Positions 5,443-6,031 of a stretch of DNA of 6,031 nucleotides are shown piece by piece. The stretch comes from Pyrinomonadaceae bacterium. GTDB lineage: Bacteria > Acidobacteriota > Blastocatellia > Pyrinomonadales > Pyrinomonadaceae. The stretch spans positions 1 through 6,031 of the forward strand of contig JACCTF010000274.1 in the NCBI GenBank assembly GCA_013812565.1, given 5' to 3'. The notes under the pieces are model-generated. The model saw only the letters and a program-made list of their open reading frames with translations. It was not told the DNA's origin and searched no databases. The first letter of the stretch is position 1; each line of letters starts with the position of its first letter. A program made the translations under genes and the position numbers.

Positions 5443-5453
5443 GTTGGGCATCT
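5443..5453 (+). repeat. Right copy of 11-bp direct repeat GTTGGGCATCT
   Basis: Identical to 4702-4712, 741 bases upstream. Together the two copies enclose the antitoxin, the broken toxin and the repeat-rich tail and nothing else. Confidence 0.55.
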
Positions 5454-5556
5454 CACGTTGAATGATGGTAATTACTTTGGTAGTTTCTCGAAAGAAATGG
5501 ATTGAGCAAGATTGGCAGAAGACGCTACGAATCGTTAATCTCAGAAAGGAACTGAT

Positions 5557-6031
5557 ATGAATAATCGAATCTTTAACAGAATTGTCGGACAAGGGCGCAG
5601 ATGTTCAGCGGGAGTTTGCTTTCTCCTGATCGGTATTTTGTGCTGCTCGGCGGATGGATTAGCACAGCAGCAAAAGATGGCTGCTTCAAGCGAGTCATCA
5701 TCAACGGCGGCTTTGAACACTTTGAGTGCAGCCGAGAAAGCTGCGGGGTGGAAACTGCTCTTCGATGGGAAGACAACCGCGAATTGGCGTGGAGCTTACA
5801 AGCCTGGCTTCCCAGCCACGGGTTGGATCGTCGAAGACGGTTGCTTAAAGGTTCAGCCGGGGTCGGGCGGGGAAGGCGGCAGCGGTGGTGGCGACATCGT
5901 TACCACGAAGCAGTACGGTAACTTCGAGTTGCAACTTGAGTGGCGTTTGAGTCCCGGCGGTAACAGCGGGATCAAGTATTTTGTGACGGAGAATCTTCCG
6001 AAGCCGAGCGGTTCGGCAATCGGTTTGGAGA
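5557..6031 (+). CDS. Exported DUF1080 / 3-keto-disaccharide hydrolase-type protein (3' end outside window)
   Basis: This gene runs off the right edge; 158 complete residues are visible. AGAAAGGA (5543-5550), six bases before the ATG, fixes the start. The N-terminus is a signal peptide: basic MNNRIFNRIVGQGRR, hydrophobic GVCFLLIGILCC, then SADGLA before QQQ. No good lipobox surrounds the cysteines, so ordinary signal peptidase cleavage is likelier. A Ser/Ala-rich spacer leads to the DUF1080 domain: GWKLLFDGKTTANWRG (64-79), GWIVEDGCLKV (89-99), DIVTTKQYGNFELQLEWRL (113-131) and PGGNSGIKYFV (133-143), a lectin-like beta-sandwich fold in this family. Family members hydrolyse 3-keto-glycosides made by sugar 3-dehydrogenases; the catalytic part lies largely beyond the edge. 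A glycine run (GSGGEGGSGGG, 102-112) lengthens the loop before DIVTT. It probably acts in the periplasm or outside the cell on plant-derived or host-derived sugars. Confidence 0.88.
   Translation, partial: MNNRIFNRIVGQGRRCSAGVCFLLIGILCCSADGLAQQQKMAASSESSSTAALNTLSAAEKAAGWKLLFDGKTTANWRGAYKPGFPATGWIVEDGCLKVQPGSGGEGGSGGGDIVTTKQYGNFELQLEWRLSPGGNSGIKYFVTENLPKPSGSAIGLE

Larger units (their letters stand above)
5298..5449 (+). other. attC-like candidate site (degenerate)
   Basis: The outer boxes GACCAAC (5298-5304) and GTTGGGC (5443-5449) pair at six of seven positions. TCAAGC (5312-5317) and GCTTGA (5428-5433) form a 6-bp inner pair, giving the R''-L''...L'-R' order of integron attC sites, and TTCAAGCTGAC has an attC-like look. 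Against it: the length of 152 bases is slightly above the usual range, GACCAAC breaks RYYYAAC at its second base, and a strong local hairpin (5417-5441) competes with the fold. Exact RYYYAAC matches also exist at 5369 and 5397, giving shorter alternatives. Confidence 0.3.
5277..5556. other. Gene-free tail of the toxin-antitoxin region with repeats and inverted repeats
   Basis: I see no credible gene in these 280 bases. They hold a 14-bp direct repeat (5325-5338 and 5407-5420), two ACCTAAC boxes (5369-5375, 5397-5403), a perfect 10-bp hairpin (5417-5441) and the right copy of GTTGGGCATCT (5443-5453). A 6-bp hairpin, GTAACA-CACT-TGTTAC (5273-5288), overlaps the toxin stop codon. The stretch 5454-5546 is plain and probably contains the promoter of the DUF1080 gene, but no -35/-10 pair is convincing. 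Confidence 0.6.

Noticed and set aside
5601..5921. Forward reading frame of 106 codons
   Set aside because: It overlaps in another frame the DUF1080 gene starting at 5557, which has a good ribosome-binding site, signal peptide and clear family motifs.
1..6031. CRISPR arrays, tRNA or rRNA genes, transposase or integrase genes
   Set aside because: No regularly spaced repeats, cloverleaf-type segments, or recombinase-like protein sequences were seen on either strand.

Overview
The window looks like chromosomal DNA from a GC-moderate, Gram-negative-type environmental bacterium. The gene mix (GT4 glycosyltransferases, a Gfo/Idh/MocA fusion, a secreted DUF1028 protein, a DUF1080 protein, a MazF-type module, short dispersed hairpin repeats) recalls Acidobacteriota, or less likely Planctomycetota or Verrucomicrobiota. 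That assignment is an inference from gene content; no rRNA or marker gene is present. All real genes are on the + strand.

Bases 2-3489 look like the end of a surface-polysaccharide or glycoconjugate locus. It holds the C-terminal half of one GT4 glycosyltransferase (2-538), a complete second GT4 enzyme (704-1810), and, overlapping it by four bases (ATGA), a 560-residue fusion oxidoreductase (1807-3489). The fusion carries a poorly conserved N-terminal region, an Ala/Ser/Pro linker and a C-terminal Gfo/Idh/MocA dehydrogenase. A hairpin-forming CACAGAG-type repeat lies between the two glycosyltransferases.

An exported DUF1028 (Ntn-hydrolase-like) protein with C-terminal TPR-like helices follows (about 3550-4668). 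The segment just after its signal peptide is encoded by a two-hairpin element that looks like a dispersed repeat placed in frame.

Bases 4702-5453 are the most unusual part. An intact small antitoxin (4777-4974) has a perfect AGGAGG site and overlaps a MazF/PemK toxin gene (4961-5276) that is broken by a one-base frameshift and an in-frame TAG. The module is bracketed by two copies of GTTGGGCATCT. Its gene-free 3' tail contains RYYYAAC/GTTRRRY-like boxes and inverted repeats. This resembles a degenerate integron gene cassette with an attC-like tail, but no integrase is visible, so the reading stays tentative.

From 5557 to the right edge runs the start of an exported DUF1080 / 3-keto-disaccharide hydrolase-type protein. 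The genes up to 3489 probably work together in glycan assembly. The DUF1028 protein, the toxin-antitoxin remnant and the DUF1080 gene look like separate units.
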